Position numbers and translations under genes: made by a program. The notes beneath the pieces were generated by a model. The model was not told where the DNA came from, ran no database searches, and saw only the letters and a program-made list of their open reading frames with translations. Positions 23,637-31,522 of a stretch of DNA of 42,245 nucleotides are shown piece after piece. Every line of letters begins with the position of its first letter. Position 1 is the first letter of the stretch. The DNA lies in the NCBI GenBank assembly GCA_016190505.1, contig JACPQM010000059.1:1-42245 (forward strand). The letters run 5' to 3'. Origin of the DNA: Chloroflexota bacterium. Lineage in GTDB: Bacteria > Chloroflexota > Dehalococcoidia > JACPQK01.

Positions 23637-24724
23637 GCCAGCCCATAATCGAGGGCCACGACCTTCAGGTCGTGTTCGGCGGACGCAAGGTGCTGGACGT
23701 TCCCTACCTAGCAGTGGAACAGGGCGAAGTACTGGTCATCGTGGGGCCCAACGGTTCCGGGAAGAGCACCTTGCTCCAGGTGCTGGCGCTGCTGCTGCCC
23801 GCCGCCGGGCGGCTGACCTTCGCCGGGGAGGCGGTCAATACTCGTCCCGACAAGTCGGGACTACACTTCCGGCGGCGTATGGCCGTGGTTTTCCAGGAGC
23901 CGCTGCTGCTGGATACCTCCGTCCGGGAGAACGTGGCCACGGGGCTGAAGCTGCGCGGGACCAGAGGACACGATCTGGAGAGGCGAATCTCTTTGTGGCT
24001 GGAGCGTTTCGGCATCGCCCACCTGGCCGCCCGTTCGCCGCGCACGCTTTCGGGCGGGGAGGCGCAGCGCGTCAGCCTGGCGCGCGCTTTCGTTGTCGAG
24101 CCTGAGGTGCTGCTGCTGGATGAGCCTTTCGCTTCGCTGGACTTACCCACCAGGTACGCGCTCATGGGCGACCTGAAAAGCGTGCTGGCCAGGACCAGTA
24201 CTACCGTGGTGTTGGTCACCCATGACCGGGACGAGGCACTGGCACTGGCCGACCGGGTGGGCGTGATGCTGAGTGGACGGCTGGCGCAGATTGACCGGAC
24301 CGAGGCGGTCTTCCGCTCCCCGGCCAGCGAGGAGGTGGCCGCCTTCATCGGTGTGGAGAACGTGTTACGTGGGAAAGTGGCCAGCCAACAAGGGGGGTTG
24401 GCTTGGGTGGTCGTGGAGGGGCGTATCCTGGAGGCGGTATCTGAGCTGGCGCCCGACACGCCCGTGCTGGCCTGCGTGCGACCCGAGGACATAACCCTGT
24501 CCCTGCGGCGGGCCGGGGAGACCACCAGCGCCCGCAACCGGCTGGCGGGCCACGTGGCCCGCATAGACGACCGGGGCTCCCAGTGGCGGGTCGTAGTGGA
24601 CTGCGGGTTTCCCCTGGTAGTGCTCATCACCAGGCAATCCGGCCATGAGATGGGCCTGGCCCCTGGTTCCGAGGTAGCGGTGGCCTTCAAGGCCACGGCG
24701 GCGCACCTCATCCCCCGGGCGTAG
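23633..24724 (+). CDS. tupC: Tungstate/molybdate ABC transporter ATPase TupC
   Basis: A 363-residue ATP-binding subunit. It has Walker A VGPNGSGKSTLLQVL (about residue 38), a Q-loop in VVFQEPLLLDTSVRENV, the signature RTLSGGEAQRVSLARAF, Walker B VLLLDEPFASLD, and the switch His in VVLVTHDRDEA. Residues from about 235 on form a TOBE/Mop-like regulatory domain. Its ARNRLAGHVARI, MGLAPGSEVAVAFKATAAHL segments are typical of molybdate-type ATPases and may sense intracellular oxyanion. It powers uptake through TupB and is the last gene of the operon. GTAGGGGCG palindromes follow. Confidence 0.92.
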   Translation: MSQPIIEGHDLQVVFGGRKVLDVPYLAVEQGEVLVIVGPNGSGKSTLLQVLALLLPAAGRLTFAGEAVNTRPDKSGLHFRRRMAVVFQEPLLLDTSVRENVATGLKLRGTRGHDLERRISLWLERFGIAHLAARSPRTLSGGEAQRVSLARAFVVEPEVLLLDEPFASLDLPTRYALMGDLKSVLARTSTTVVLVTHDRDEALALADRVGVMLSGRLAQIDRTEAVFRSPASEEVAAFIGVENVLRGKVASQQGGLAWVVVEGRILEAVSELAPDTPVLACVRPEDITLSLRRAGETTSARNRLAGHVARIDDRGSQWRVVVDCGFPLVVLITRQSGHEMGLAPGSEVAVAFKATAAHLIPRA

Positions 24725-24757
24725 ACCCACGCGGCAACCCCTATCGGGGCAGACGGC

Positions 24758-24782
24758 GTAGGGGCGCGATTTATCGCGCCCC
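24758..24782. repeat. GTAGGGGCG palindrome
   Basis: GTAGGGGCGCGAT and its complement, separated by TTT-like loop bases, lie 34 bp after the tupC stop. It probably helps end the operon transcript. Confidence 0.8.
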
Positions 24783-24831
24783 GGGGTGGTGGGCGGGTGC
24801 GCGATGGCTGGCCAGGCGGGATAGCCTGCGC

Positions 24832-24857
24832 GGGGGCGCAATGAATTGCGCCCCTAC
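24832..24857. repeat. GTAGGGGCG palindrome at a gene 3' end
   Basis: Inverted repeat with a GTAGGGGCGCAATTC arm on the minus strand. Its TAG (24854-24856) is the stop codon of the minus-strand MFS pseudogene. Confidence 0.8.
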
Positions 24858-26116
24858 GGGGTGGAGGGCTGCCGGGCTATCGCCGGCTGGGCGACGGTCT
24901 CCCGGGGCAGCAATGCCAGCACCGAGCTCAGCATGACTATCGCCGCCGCGGCGAAGAAGGCGGGCTCAAGGGAGCCGGTCACGTCCCACAGCCAGCCGCT
25001 GGCTACCGGTGCGAAGAACGACGAGGACATGCCTATGGCGTTGAACACGCCCACGGCGGTGGCCGGAGCCAGCCGGGAAGCGGTCACGAAGTCAAGGCAC
25101 CAGGCCACCGACACCGGGCCCATGGCCAGCGGGCCGATTGCCCCGTAGATGACGAGAAGGGCCACCAGCGCCATGGGCGACTGAAAAGTAGCTATGCCGG
25201 AGATGGCCAGCGCCTCGACAAAGAGCAGCCCCACCATCAAACGTTTGCGGCCCCATTTGTCCGACAGGCGGCCCCACACCGTGGCCATGGGCAGCGAGGC
25301 AAAGGCAATAATGGACGTCATGCCGGCAGCCCAGGAGAGGCTAAAACCGCGCTCGGCGGCCAGGAAGCCCGCCCCCCAGGTGATGGTCACGGCAAAGCCA
25401 CACAGGTAGCAGAAATAGGACGCAGTGAGCAGCATCAGGTCCCGGTGGGCGAAGATGGGCTTGAGGCTCCCCAGTTAGAAGCGGCTCGCGCCGGTGGGCA
25501 CCTCCTTTAACACCAGTTGACAAGAGAGCGCGGTCAGGAATGTGGGCACGGTGAGCAGGGCCATGGCTGCCCACCACTGGCCTGTCAGGCCAAAGGCTAT
25601 CCCGGCGACTACAAAGCCCAGGCCGGTGCCCAGGGAGGTGCCGGTGAACACTACCCCCATGCTCAGGCCTCGCTTTGGTCCCGGGGCCTCCCTCAACAGC
25701 ATGGCGTAGGCCGAAGGGAAATATGCTCCAGCTCCCAGTCCGTGCAGCGCCAGCGACACCAGGATCGCAGGGTAGCTTCGGGCCACCAGGCCAGCCGCCA
25801 GCAGGGCGGTGGCGGTGAGAAAATAGGAGAGCACTACCAGGCGCTTGAGCCCGAATCGGTCACCCAGCGCCCCGGCGGGTACCATCAGACCCACGTAGAA
25901 CAGGGCGTAGGCGCTGGCGATGGATCCGGCCTGGGCGCCAGACAGGCCCATGGCGACAGCCATGGCCGGCAGCATGGGCAAGAAGGCGGAGCGGTCCACC
26001 TGGATGATGCCTCGACCCACCGCGGTGGAGGCCACCACCGTCTTCCAGTAGGCCCAATGGACTGGCGTGGCCTTCAACCCATTTATGGCCTGACTCTCAG
26101 GCCCGAGCGTGCCCAC
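24854..26116 (-). pseudogene. MFS transporter interrupted by an in-frame TAA
   Basis: A 421-codon major facilitator gene with a TAA at 25475-25477 in an otherwise continuous frame. The N-terminal half (213 codons) has RGIIQVDRSAFLPMLPAMAV, the loop motif GALGDRFGLKRLVVLSY, and SLALHGLGAGAYFPSAYAML. It ends VPTGASRF. The same frame continues after the stop with LGSLKPIFAHRDL into MLLTASYFCYLCGFAVT. The C-terminal half has the second loop motif GRLSDKWGRKRLMVGLL and the last helices. Nothing is missing except the one sense codon, so the lesion is recent or a sequencing error. Recoding is unlikely, because TAA ends other genes here (9165-10394). It is the last gene of the amidohydrolase-cupin operon and presumably imported that pathway's substrate. 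Confidence 0.85.
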
Positions 26117-26128
26117 AGCGTCCGCAAG

Positions 26129-26626
26129 CTAGGAGCGCGATTGCTGTTCCTTGAGGTTGAGGTGCATGTACATCGGCTTGGGGTTAATGACCAGCGCCCG
26201 GGCGGGCTTCGCCGGGTCGGAGCTAAAGTGGGCGTGGACGCAGCCCGAGTGCACGATGACCACGTCCCCGGCCTCCCAGGGGTACTTCACCTGGTCGTGG
26301 ACCTCGTAGCCCTTGCCCTCCAGGATGTAGAACACGGCCTCGTTCTGATGGCCGTGGCCACGTAGCTGTAGGTCCCCCTTCAGAGGCTCGATCTCCATCG
26401 TCCAGGCCAGGAAGCTCTTCAAGGGCACGCCCTCGTCGGGCCAGGCGGGCCAGTCCACCCGGTGGGTGATGGCCTGGACCTTGCCGCCGTGGGCGCGGTA
26501 GAAGTCCTTAGCCTTGATGACGCGGGGCAATGCCCTGGTCTTACGGAGCTCCTCGCGCATCCGGAACCAGGGCTGCTGCTCCCGGGGCAGCTCCTTCTCG
26601 GCCTCTTTCTCTCTAATGAATTCCAT
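26129..26626 (-). CDS. Cupin domain protein
   Basis: A 165-residue cytosolic protein with one cupin barrel. Motif 1 is LRGHGHQNEAVFYILEGKGY (HxHxxxE and the following Gly turn), and motif 2 is AGDVVIVHSGCVHAHFSSD, supplying the remaining His. The N-terminal 40 residues are charged and helical. Cupins of this type are metal-dependent dioxygenases, isomerases or binding proteins; the reaction cannot be told from sequence. The ATG at 26626 has an AAGGAGAG site. It lies 12 bp before the MFS gene and about 104 bp after the amidohydrolase gene, with two GTAGGGGCG palindromes in between. Confidence 0.85.
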   Translation of the reverse strand: MEFIREKEAEKELPREQQPWFRMREELRKTRALPRVIKAKDFYRAHGGKVQAITHRVDWPAWPDEGVPLKSFLAWTMEIEPLKGDLQLRGHGHQNEAVFYILEGKGYEVHDQVKYPWEAGDVVIVHSGCVHAHFSSDPAKPARALVINPKPMYMHLNLKEQQSRS

Positions 26627-26655
26627 GTCTCTCCTTCCTGATTCTCAACGTCCCC

Positions 26656-26683
26656 GTAGGGGCGACCGGCCGGTCGCCCCTAC
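26656..26683. repeat. GTAGGGGCG palindrome
   Basis: A perfect palindrome of 28 bases, GTAGGGGCGACCGG and its complement, without loop bases. It lies between the amidohydrolase and cupin genes. Confidence 0.85.
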
Positions 26684-26706
26684 GTTTGGCCAACCCCATT
26701 ACGCCA

Positions 26707-26734
26707 GTAGGGGCGCAAGGCCTTGCGCCCCTAC
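26707..26734. repeat. GTAGGGGCG palindrome at a gene 3' end
   Basis: A perfect 28-base palindrome, GTAGGGGCGCAAGG and its complement. The TAG at 26731-26733 (minus strand) is the stop codon of the amidohydrolase. It lies 23 bp from the copy at 26656-26683. Confidence 0.85.
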
Positions 26735-28206
26735 TGGAGGGGGTAAAGTTGGTGCCCGGGGTGGCGGGCCTGGTAGCGGCCGTAGGGCGGCTCGATGACC
26801 TGGGCACGGGGGGCCTCCTCGGGCCACTCGGCGATGACCTTGCCGCGCAGGATTGTCATCACCGGCCAGCCCCTTAGCTCGCTCCCCTCCCAGATGGACC
26901 AGCCCGAGGAGCTGTAGATCATCCCCCGGTTGACGGTCATCACCCGCCTGGGGTCTATGATGGCGAAATCGGCGTCGGCGCCGACAGCGATGACGCCCTT
27001 CTTGGGATATAGCCCGAAGATGCGCGCCGGGTTCTCGCAGCACACCTGGGCCATGCGCTCCGGCGAAATATGGCCCTTGAGCACACCTTCGGTCATCATC
27101 ACGGGCGCCAGGGCCTCCACCCGGGACGGGAAGGCGCTGAGCGTCTCCCAGACGTTGCCCTTGTCCATCTTCTCCCGGGGCAGGCCAATGTCCACGTGGT
27201 CGGTGCCCACGCAGTCAATGATGCCGTCGCGCAGGGGCTGCCACAGCCACTCCCTGACCGCCTCATCCCGCAGAGGAACGTTTATCTTCCACACATCGTG
27301 GTTGAGGCCCAGGTAGTGGTGGCCGGTCTGGCTATAGACCTTGGCGCCCTCGGCCCGCGCCTTGATGATCTCCTGGACGGTCTCGGGCGTGGTGGTGTGG
27401 TTGATGTGGATGGGGCAGCCGGTGATGCATGCGTAGTAGCAGTAGTTGCGGACATGGCCGGCCTCGACGAAGTGAGGCGAGCGCTCGTCCCAGGCCGCCA
27501 TGTCGGTGCGCCCCGCCTTCTTCAGGCGCTCCTCGAGGATGCGCACGATCTCCCAGTTCTCAGGGTGCACGGCCACCACGCCCGGCGGGCCGATCTCGGC
27601 CGTCTTCTCCAGCCCCAGGTAGACCGTGCCATCGTCGAAGCCCAGGAAGCCGCCGCGCTGCCGCCCGAGCCACTCGCTCTGGGTGCGTGGCCCTTGCATC
27701 AGTTGCAGGTAGAACTTGAAGGAGGTGACCCCATACTCCCTGGCCACGTTGGGGATATCCAGCGCCTGCTCGTCGGTGGTGATGAAGGGTGTAATGTAGA
27801 AGTCCACCACCGAATGCTGCTCGCCCTGCTCGATGAAGTCGGGCATGGCCTGAGAAGGGGGGACGATGTCCTCGGGCTTGGGGAACTCGATGTAGGTCTT
27901 CCTGATTTTGGGGGTAGCCTGATGGATGCCCCAGGTAGTGACCCCGCCGGCGGCGGCGGCCCGGGACTCGCTCAGGAAGCTGTCCTTGATCGGGCGGTGA
28001 GTGCCCAAGTGGCACTCGGGGTCCACCAGACCTGGGAAGACCAGCTTGTCATTGGCGTCTATGACCCGGCTGGCTGGTGGCTGGCCCAGGCCATCGCCGA
28101 TGGCCACGATGCGCCCGCCCTTGACGGCCACCCACGCCCGGCGGGCACCTTGCGGAGTGACCACCCGGTCGCCTTTGACAACAAGGTCAACGGATTCGCT
28201 GGACAC
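26731..28206 (-). CDS. Dihydropyrimidinase/hydantoinase-like amidohydrolase with variant metal site
   Basis: A 491-residue cyclic amidohydrolase of the dihydropyrimidinase, allantoinase and dihydroorotase group. The GTG at 28206 has a strong AGGAGGTG site five bases upstream, so the longer frame to 28290 is rejected. It starts DLVVKGDRVVTPQGARRAWV, a typical composite-domain strand. The barrel shows the carboxylated-Lys strand VTSFKFYLQLM, the His ligands GVVAVHPENWEI and PIHINHTTTPETV, and the catalytic Asp in DCVGTDHVDIG. The first metal motif, normally D-x-H-x-H, reads LVDPECHLGTHR, so the first His is Glu. The family hydrolyses cyclic amides in nucleobase or xenobiotic breakdown. The substitution leaves metal content and substrate uncertain. 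It heads an operon with a cupin and an MFS transporter. Confidence 0.87.
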   Translation of the reverse strand: MSSESVDLVVKGDRVVTPQGARRAWVAVKGGRIVAIGDGLGQPPASRVIDANDKLVFPGLVDPECHLGTHRPIKDSFLSESRAAAAGGVTTWGIHQATPKIRKTYIEFPKPEDIVPPSQAMPDFIEQGEQHSVVDFYITPFITTDEQALDIPNVAREYGVTSFKFYLQLMQGPRTQSEWLGRQRGGFLGFDDGTVYLGLEKTAEIGPPGVVAVHPENWEIVRILEERLKKAGRTDMAAWDERSPHFVEAGHVRNYCYYACITGCPIHINHTTTPETVQEIIKARAEGAKVYSQTGHHYLGLNHDVWKINVPLRDEAVREWLWQPLRDGIIDCVGTDHVDIGLPREKMDKGNVWETLSAFPSRVEALAPVMMTEGVLKGHISPERMAQVCCENPARIFGLYPKKGVIAVGADADFAIIDPRRVMTVNRGMIYSSSGWSIWEGSELRGWPVMTILRGKVIAEWPEEAPRAQVIEPPYGRYQARHPGHQLYPLQ

Positions 28207-28340
28207 AGCCACCTCCTGGGAGCGAGATACGCAGAATCTAGCACCGTGGGGCATGGCTGTCAACCGAGGCCGCGCGACCCAAAGCCACACTTTGTCCTGT
28301 AGTCGACTCGCCGCTTGTTGCCTGTCGAACGTGGGGCGAG

Positions 28341-28784
28341 TCAGTGGGTACTGACGGCGACAATCTCGTCAGCAGTAGCTACCTCGAACGTAAGTCTATC
28401 CTTGATCGGGTCATATATCATACGCCAACGGTTCAACACGTCTCGGCCAAGCAGCGAGGGCACATGCATGATTTCCGCAGAGGGAGACGCAATTTCCAGC
28501 CCAATCCGGTACACGTACGTGGTGCGTCTGGCCTCTCGGAACACGAGAAGGGCCTGTTCTAGATAGTTAACGCTTATGCCGCCAACTCCGACGGTCTCGA
28601 CCCTTCCGGTTAGCTTGGCATAGTCGAGATGCATGCGAACGCCGTCAAGAGGCATCAATAGAGTCCGGTCGGAACCGGTGTCAACGCAGAAGGTAACATC
28701 TCTTGTGATACTGAACCGAGGAAGGATTAGGCGACCCTCGATGTAAGGTCGCCTACTGGCGCCTCCGAACCATCCGCGCAGCAC
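28341..28784 (-). CDS. Retropepsin-like aspartic protease (clan AA)
   Basis: A 147-residue protein with a single retroviral-type aspartic protease domain. The active-site strand is VTFCVDTGSDRTLLMP (D-T-G at about residues 34-36), preceded by RPYIEGRLILPRF. The flap region is near VETVGVGGISVN, and the second hydrophobic-Gly motif is PSLLGRDVLNRWRMIYDP. Such domains work as homodimers, each giving one Asp. There is no signal peptide. The start is GTG at 28784, three bases after the stop of the DUF5678 gene, so the two are one transcription unit. Base composition is less GC-rich than the flanks, which hints at transfer. Target unknown. Confidence 0.85.
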   Translation of the reverse strand: MLRGWFGGASRRPYIEGRLILPRFSITRDVTFCVDTGSDRTLLMPLDGVRMHLDYAKLTGRVETVGVGGISVNYLEQALLVFREARRTTYVYRIGLEIASPSAEIMHVPSLLGRDVLNRWRMIYDPIKDRLTFEVATADEIVAVSTH

Positions 28785-28787
28785 GGG

Positions 28788-29075
28788 CTAGAGTATCATG
28801 GCGCGGGGGCTCTGCTCCATGAAATGGATGATTACCCTGTCCCGGGGCAGCTTCTTCCTGTCAACCTCGTCCAGAAGGGATTGCAGCGTCTTGCCGGTAG
28901 CTCTCACCCTTCCCCTGTAGAATGCGACCCACTGATTTGGGTAAAGCTGAGTCAGTTCGGCCTCTTTGGTAGAGAACAATCTTGCGGCCTTGCTGAAGCT
29001 CTCAAGCTCTCGGACTATTACGGCAGGGTCGCCAATGTCCTCAAGAATGCTCTTCGTACTTCCCTTGGCAGTCAT
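28788..29075 (-). CDS. DUF5678 domain protein
   Basis: A 95-residue protein. The C-terminal half matches DUF5678 as I remember it: YPNQWVAFYRGRVRATGKTL then QSLLDEVDRKKLPRDRVIIH, a small alpha/beta unit seen beside retropepsin-like proteases in several phyla. The N-terminal 45 residues are helical and charged. The ATG at 29075 is the start. It is directly upstream of the aspartic protease gene with a three-base gap. It could be an inhibitor, substrate or adaptor of the protease; none of these is shown. Confidence 0.75.
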   Translation of the reverse strand: MTAKGSTKSILEDIGDPAVIVRELESFSKAARLFSTKEAELTQLYPNQWVAFYRGRVRATGKTLQSLLDEVDRKKLPRDRVIIHFMEQSPRAMIL

Positions 29076-29262
29076 CGTGCTTACTCTCCACTGGGCTGAT
29101 TGCTAGCGCCCAGCGCATAGGCAACAGGTCCCAAGCCCGTGCATTTCCTATTGGGCTGTCAGGAGACAGTATACTACCTAAGTCGCCTTGACGCACCTTG
29201 CCCCCTTTGCTAGTATTGTGGCAGCCGCCGCTATAGCGGCGTTCTTGTTGCCGAGGAGGAAG

Positions 29263-30498
29263 GTGTCTTTCGCTAAGTCTCTCCGCTGCCGCGAGTGCGG
29301 CCGGGAATACCCGCTTAACCCTATCTACGTCTGCGAGTTCTGCTTCGGTCCCCTGGAGGTCTCCTACGACTACCAGGCCATGGCTGGCGCCGTCACCCGG
29401 GAGAGCATCACTCGCGGACCGCTGACCATGTGGCGCTACCGGGACCTCCTGCCTGTGGAAAGCGACGAGGTGGTGGACATAAATACGGGCTTCACCCCGC
29501 TGGTCCACGCCAAGAACCTGGGGCACAAGCTCGGCCTCGACGAGCTTTATCTGAAGAACGACTGCGTGAACCCCACCTACTCCTTCAAGGACCGGGTGGT
29601 GTCGGTGGCGGCCACCAAGGCCTTGGAGTTCAAGTTCGACGTCCTGGCCTGCGCCTCCACGGGCAATCTGGCCTGCGCCGTGGCTGCCCACGGGGCCAAG
29701 GCGGGGCTGAAGGCATACGTGTTTGTCCCGGCGGACCTGGAGCAGGGCAAGCTGGTAGGGGCTGCGATCTATGGGCCAACTCTGGTGGCGGTGCACGGCA
29801 GCTACGACCAGGTGAACCGCCTGTGTACCGAGCTCGCCGACCGTTACCGGTGGGCTTTCGTAAACATCAATGTCCGCCCTTACTATGCCGAGGGGAGCAA
29901 GACCCTGGGCTACGAGGTGGCTGAGCAGCTCGGCTGGAGGGCGCCAGACCAGGTCGTTGTACCCGTGGCCTCCGGCTCCATGTTCACCAAGATCTGGAAG
30001 GCCTTCAACGAGTTCTCCAACCTGGGCATTATCGGCCCAGTGGGCACGCACATGCACGTGGCCCAGGCGGCTGGCTCTTCACCAATTGCCTCAGCCTACG
30101 AGGCGCGGCGCATGGACATCCGCCCCGTCAAGCCCAATACCATCGCCAAGTCCCTGGCCATCGGCAACCCAGCGGACGGCTACTTCGCCCTCAAGGCCAT
30201 CAAGGAGTCGGAGGGCTCCGCCGTCTCCGTATCGGATGACGAGATCGTGGAGAGTATGAAGCTGTTGGCCTCAACCGAAGGCATCTTCGCTGAGACCGCC
30301 GGCGGTGTGGCCATCGCGTCCCTTCAGCACCTGGTGGCTGCGGGGCGGATCAAACGTGGCGACCTCACCGTGGTTTACATAACAGGCAACGGGCTGAAGA
30401 CCCAGGAGGCGGTGGCCCATGTTGTCCAGCCCGTTACCATACAGCCCCACATTGCGGATTTCGAGGCAGCCATGGAGCTGCTGTCGAGCCGGGAGTGA
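29263..30498 (+). CDS. thrC: Threonine synthase (PLP-dependent)
   Basis: A 411-residue fold-type II PLP enzyme that turns O-phosphohomoserine into threonine. It begins with a four-Cys zinc-ribbon-like segment (CRECGREYPLNPIYVCEFC), as in many longer ThrC proteins. The PLP Lys is in NDCVNPTYSFKDRVVSVA, the phosphate loop in ACASTGNLACAVAAHGAK, and the C-terminal part includes YITGNGLKTQEAV. The frame is open to a TTG at 29188, but GTG 29263 has an AGGAGGA site and gives the normal N-terminus. A NIL-domain gene follows 28 bp later and then a MoaD/ThiS gene. The neighbourhood links it to sulfur transfer, so a PLP-dependent sulfur-incorporating role is an alternative worth keeping. Confidence 0.88.
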   Translation: MSFAKSLRCRECGREYPLNPIYVCEFCFGPLEVSYDYQAMAGAVTRESITRGPLTMWRYRDLLPVESDEVVDINTGFTPLVHAKNLGHKLGLDELYLKNDCVNPTYSFKDRVVSVAATKALEFKFDVLACASTGNLACAVAAHGAKAGLKAYVFVPADLEQGKLVGAAIYGPTLVAVHGSYDQVNRLCTELADRYRWAFVNINVRPYYAEGSKTLGYEVAEQLGWRAPDQVVVPVASGSMFTKIWKAFNEFSNLGIIGPVGTHMHVAQAAGSSPIASAYEARRMDIRPVKPNTIAKSLAIGNPADGYFALKAIKESEGSAVSVSDDEIVESMKLLASTEGIFAETAGGVAIASLQHLVAAGRIKRGDLTVVYITGNGLKTQEAVAHVVQPVTIQPHIADFEAAMELLSSRE

Positions 30499-30526
30499 CG
30501 GACAGCGTCAGCGCAAGGAGGCCACC

Positions 30527-30769
30527 ATGGCTAAACGCAGGGTCAAGTTCACCTTCCCGCAGCAGCTTATTACCGAGCCCGTCATCTACCAGCTCGGCAA
30601 GAAGTTCAGTGTGGTGACCAACATTCGCCGCGCCGACGTGCGCAAGGACCGGGGCTGGGTGGTGCTGGAGTTGGAGGGTGACGAGGCGGAAATCGAAAAG
30701 GGCATCGCCTGGGTGAGCAGCCAGGGCGTGCGCGTTGACCCTGTGGCCGGGGATGTGGTGGAAGGATGA
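30527..30769 (+). CDS. NIL domain protein
   Basis: An 80-residue ferredoxin-like-fold protein matching the NIL domain: RRVKFTFPQQLITEPVIYQL, then KFSVVTNIRRADVRKDRGWV and LELEGDEAEIEKGIAWVSSQ. NIL domains bind methionine or related sulfur compounds in MetN and also stand alone in sulfur-metabolism operons. The ATG at 30527 has an AAGGAGG site seven bases before. It sits between thrC and a MoaD/ThiS carrier, which suggests a part in homocysteine or methionine synthesis or its control. Confidence 0.88.
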   Translation: MAKRRVKFTFPQQLITEPVIYQLGKKFSVVTNIRRADVRKDRGWVVLELEGDEAEIEKGIAWVSSQGVRVDPVAGDVVEG

Positions 30770-30799
30770 TTCTTTGAATCTCAAGCCCATTCCCCCATA

Positions 30800-30840
30800 C
30801 CCCACCTCAATCCTCCCCCGCCAGGGGGGAGGGGGATGCC
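30800..30840. repeat. CCTCCCCC-type palindromic repeat
   Basis: CCTCCCCCGCCAGGGGGGAGG hairpin preceded by CCCCACCTCAAT, the same unit that appears at 22851-22884. It lies in the gap between the NIL and MoaD genes of one operon. Confidence 0.75.
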
Positions 30841-30858
30841 AACTGAGGGAGTTAGACC

Positions 30859-31134
30859 ATGAGCGTTAGAGTGAGGATTCCCGAGCCATTGCGCCGGGCG
30901 ACCCAGGGAGAGGGGACTGTGGAGGTGCAAGCCGGCACCATTGCCGAGTGCATTGACAGGCTTGAAGCAAAGTATCCGGGGATGCGGGAGCGTCTGGTGG
31001 GCGACTCCGGGGAACTGCGTCACTTTGTCAACGTCTACGTCAACGGAGAGGACGTCCGGTTTCTCCAGGGGCTGACAACGCCCCTCAACGTCGGTGACGA
31101 GGTCAGCATCGTGCCCGCGGTAGCCGGTGGCTAG
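30859..31134 (+). CDS. MoaD/ThiS family sulfur carrier protein
   Basis: A 91-residue beta-grasp protein ending in the functional Gly-Gly (IVPAVAGG), which is adenylated and thiocarboxylated by an E1-like enzyme. It shows VRVRIPEPLRRATQG, AGTIAECIDRLEAKYPGMRE and FVNVYVNGEDVRFLQGLTT. The length fits MoaD and CysO-like carriers. Clustering with threonine synthase and a NIL protein, rather than with moaE or thiG, suggests a carrier for amino-acid sulfur (as CysO or HcyS) rather than for molybdopterin or thiamine. The ATG at 30859 follows a GAGGGAG site. Confidence 0.87.
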   Translation: MSVRVRIPEPLRRATQGEGTVEVQAGTIAECIDRLEAKYPGMRERLVGDSGELRHFVNVYVNGEDVRFLQGLTTPLNVGDEVSIVPAVAGG

Positions 31135-31158
31135 TTGCGGCTAGCCCCTGCTGGCCAC

Positions 31159-31241
31159 CGTCGTTGCGAGGAGCGCAGCGACGAAGCAATCTTCGGCGCC
31201 GCACAGGGCAGGAGGTTGCTTCGCTGCGCTCGCAATGACGG
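31159..31241. repeat. Long imperfect inverted repeat (TTGCGAGCGCAGCGAAG family)
   Basis: Arms CGTTGCGAGGAGCGCAGCGA and TTCGCTGCGCTCGCAATGAC enclose about 35 bases. A second copy lies at 38070-38161. It is a typical dispersed intergenic element and probably folds as a long hairpin. It lies between the MoaD gene and tRNA-Arg. Confidence 0.8.
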
Positions 31242-31404
31242 TCAGCAGGTGAGCTAATGGATGTCATGTTGGTGCACAGGGCAGTGGGACTGCTGCGTGC
31301 CCTTGCTCACAATAACAGGTGGTGTTTCCCAATCCACGGTTTATGGCTGGCCGGATTGCCTTGCCTCGTACGTGCCCCAGGGCTATACTGGGCTGGGGAA
31401 CGGT

Positions 31405-31480
31405 GCCCCTGTAGCTCAGAGGATAGAGCAGCGGTTTCCTAAACCGTTGGTCGGGCGTTCGAGTCGCCCCAGGGGTACCA
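31405..31480 (+). tRNA. tRNA-Arg (anticodon CCU), CCA encoded
   Basis: A 76-nucleotide cloverleaf including CCA. The acceptor stem is GCCCCTG/CAGGGGT (first pair G-U-like), the D arm is GCTC-AGAGGATA-GAGC, and the anticodon stem GCGGT/ACCGT has loop TTCCTAA with anticodon CCT. The T arm is GGGCG-TTCGAGT-CGCCC, followed by A and the CCA. It reads AGG codons. It is a single gene in the gap before ftsH. Confidence 0.95.
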
Positions 31481-31522
31481 TAGCTGTGCCTGGGCCTACG
31501 GGTTTCGGGCAATCTGTGCATA

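Noticed and set aside
27070-28302. Long plus-strand frame opposite the amidohydrolase (410 codons)
   Set aside because: Antisense shadow without recognisable motifs.
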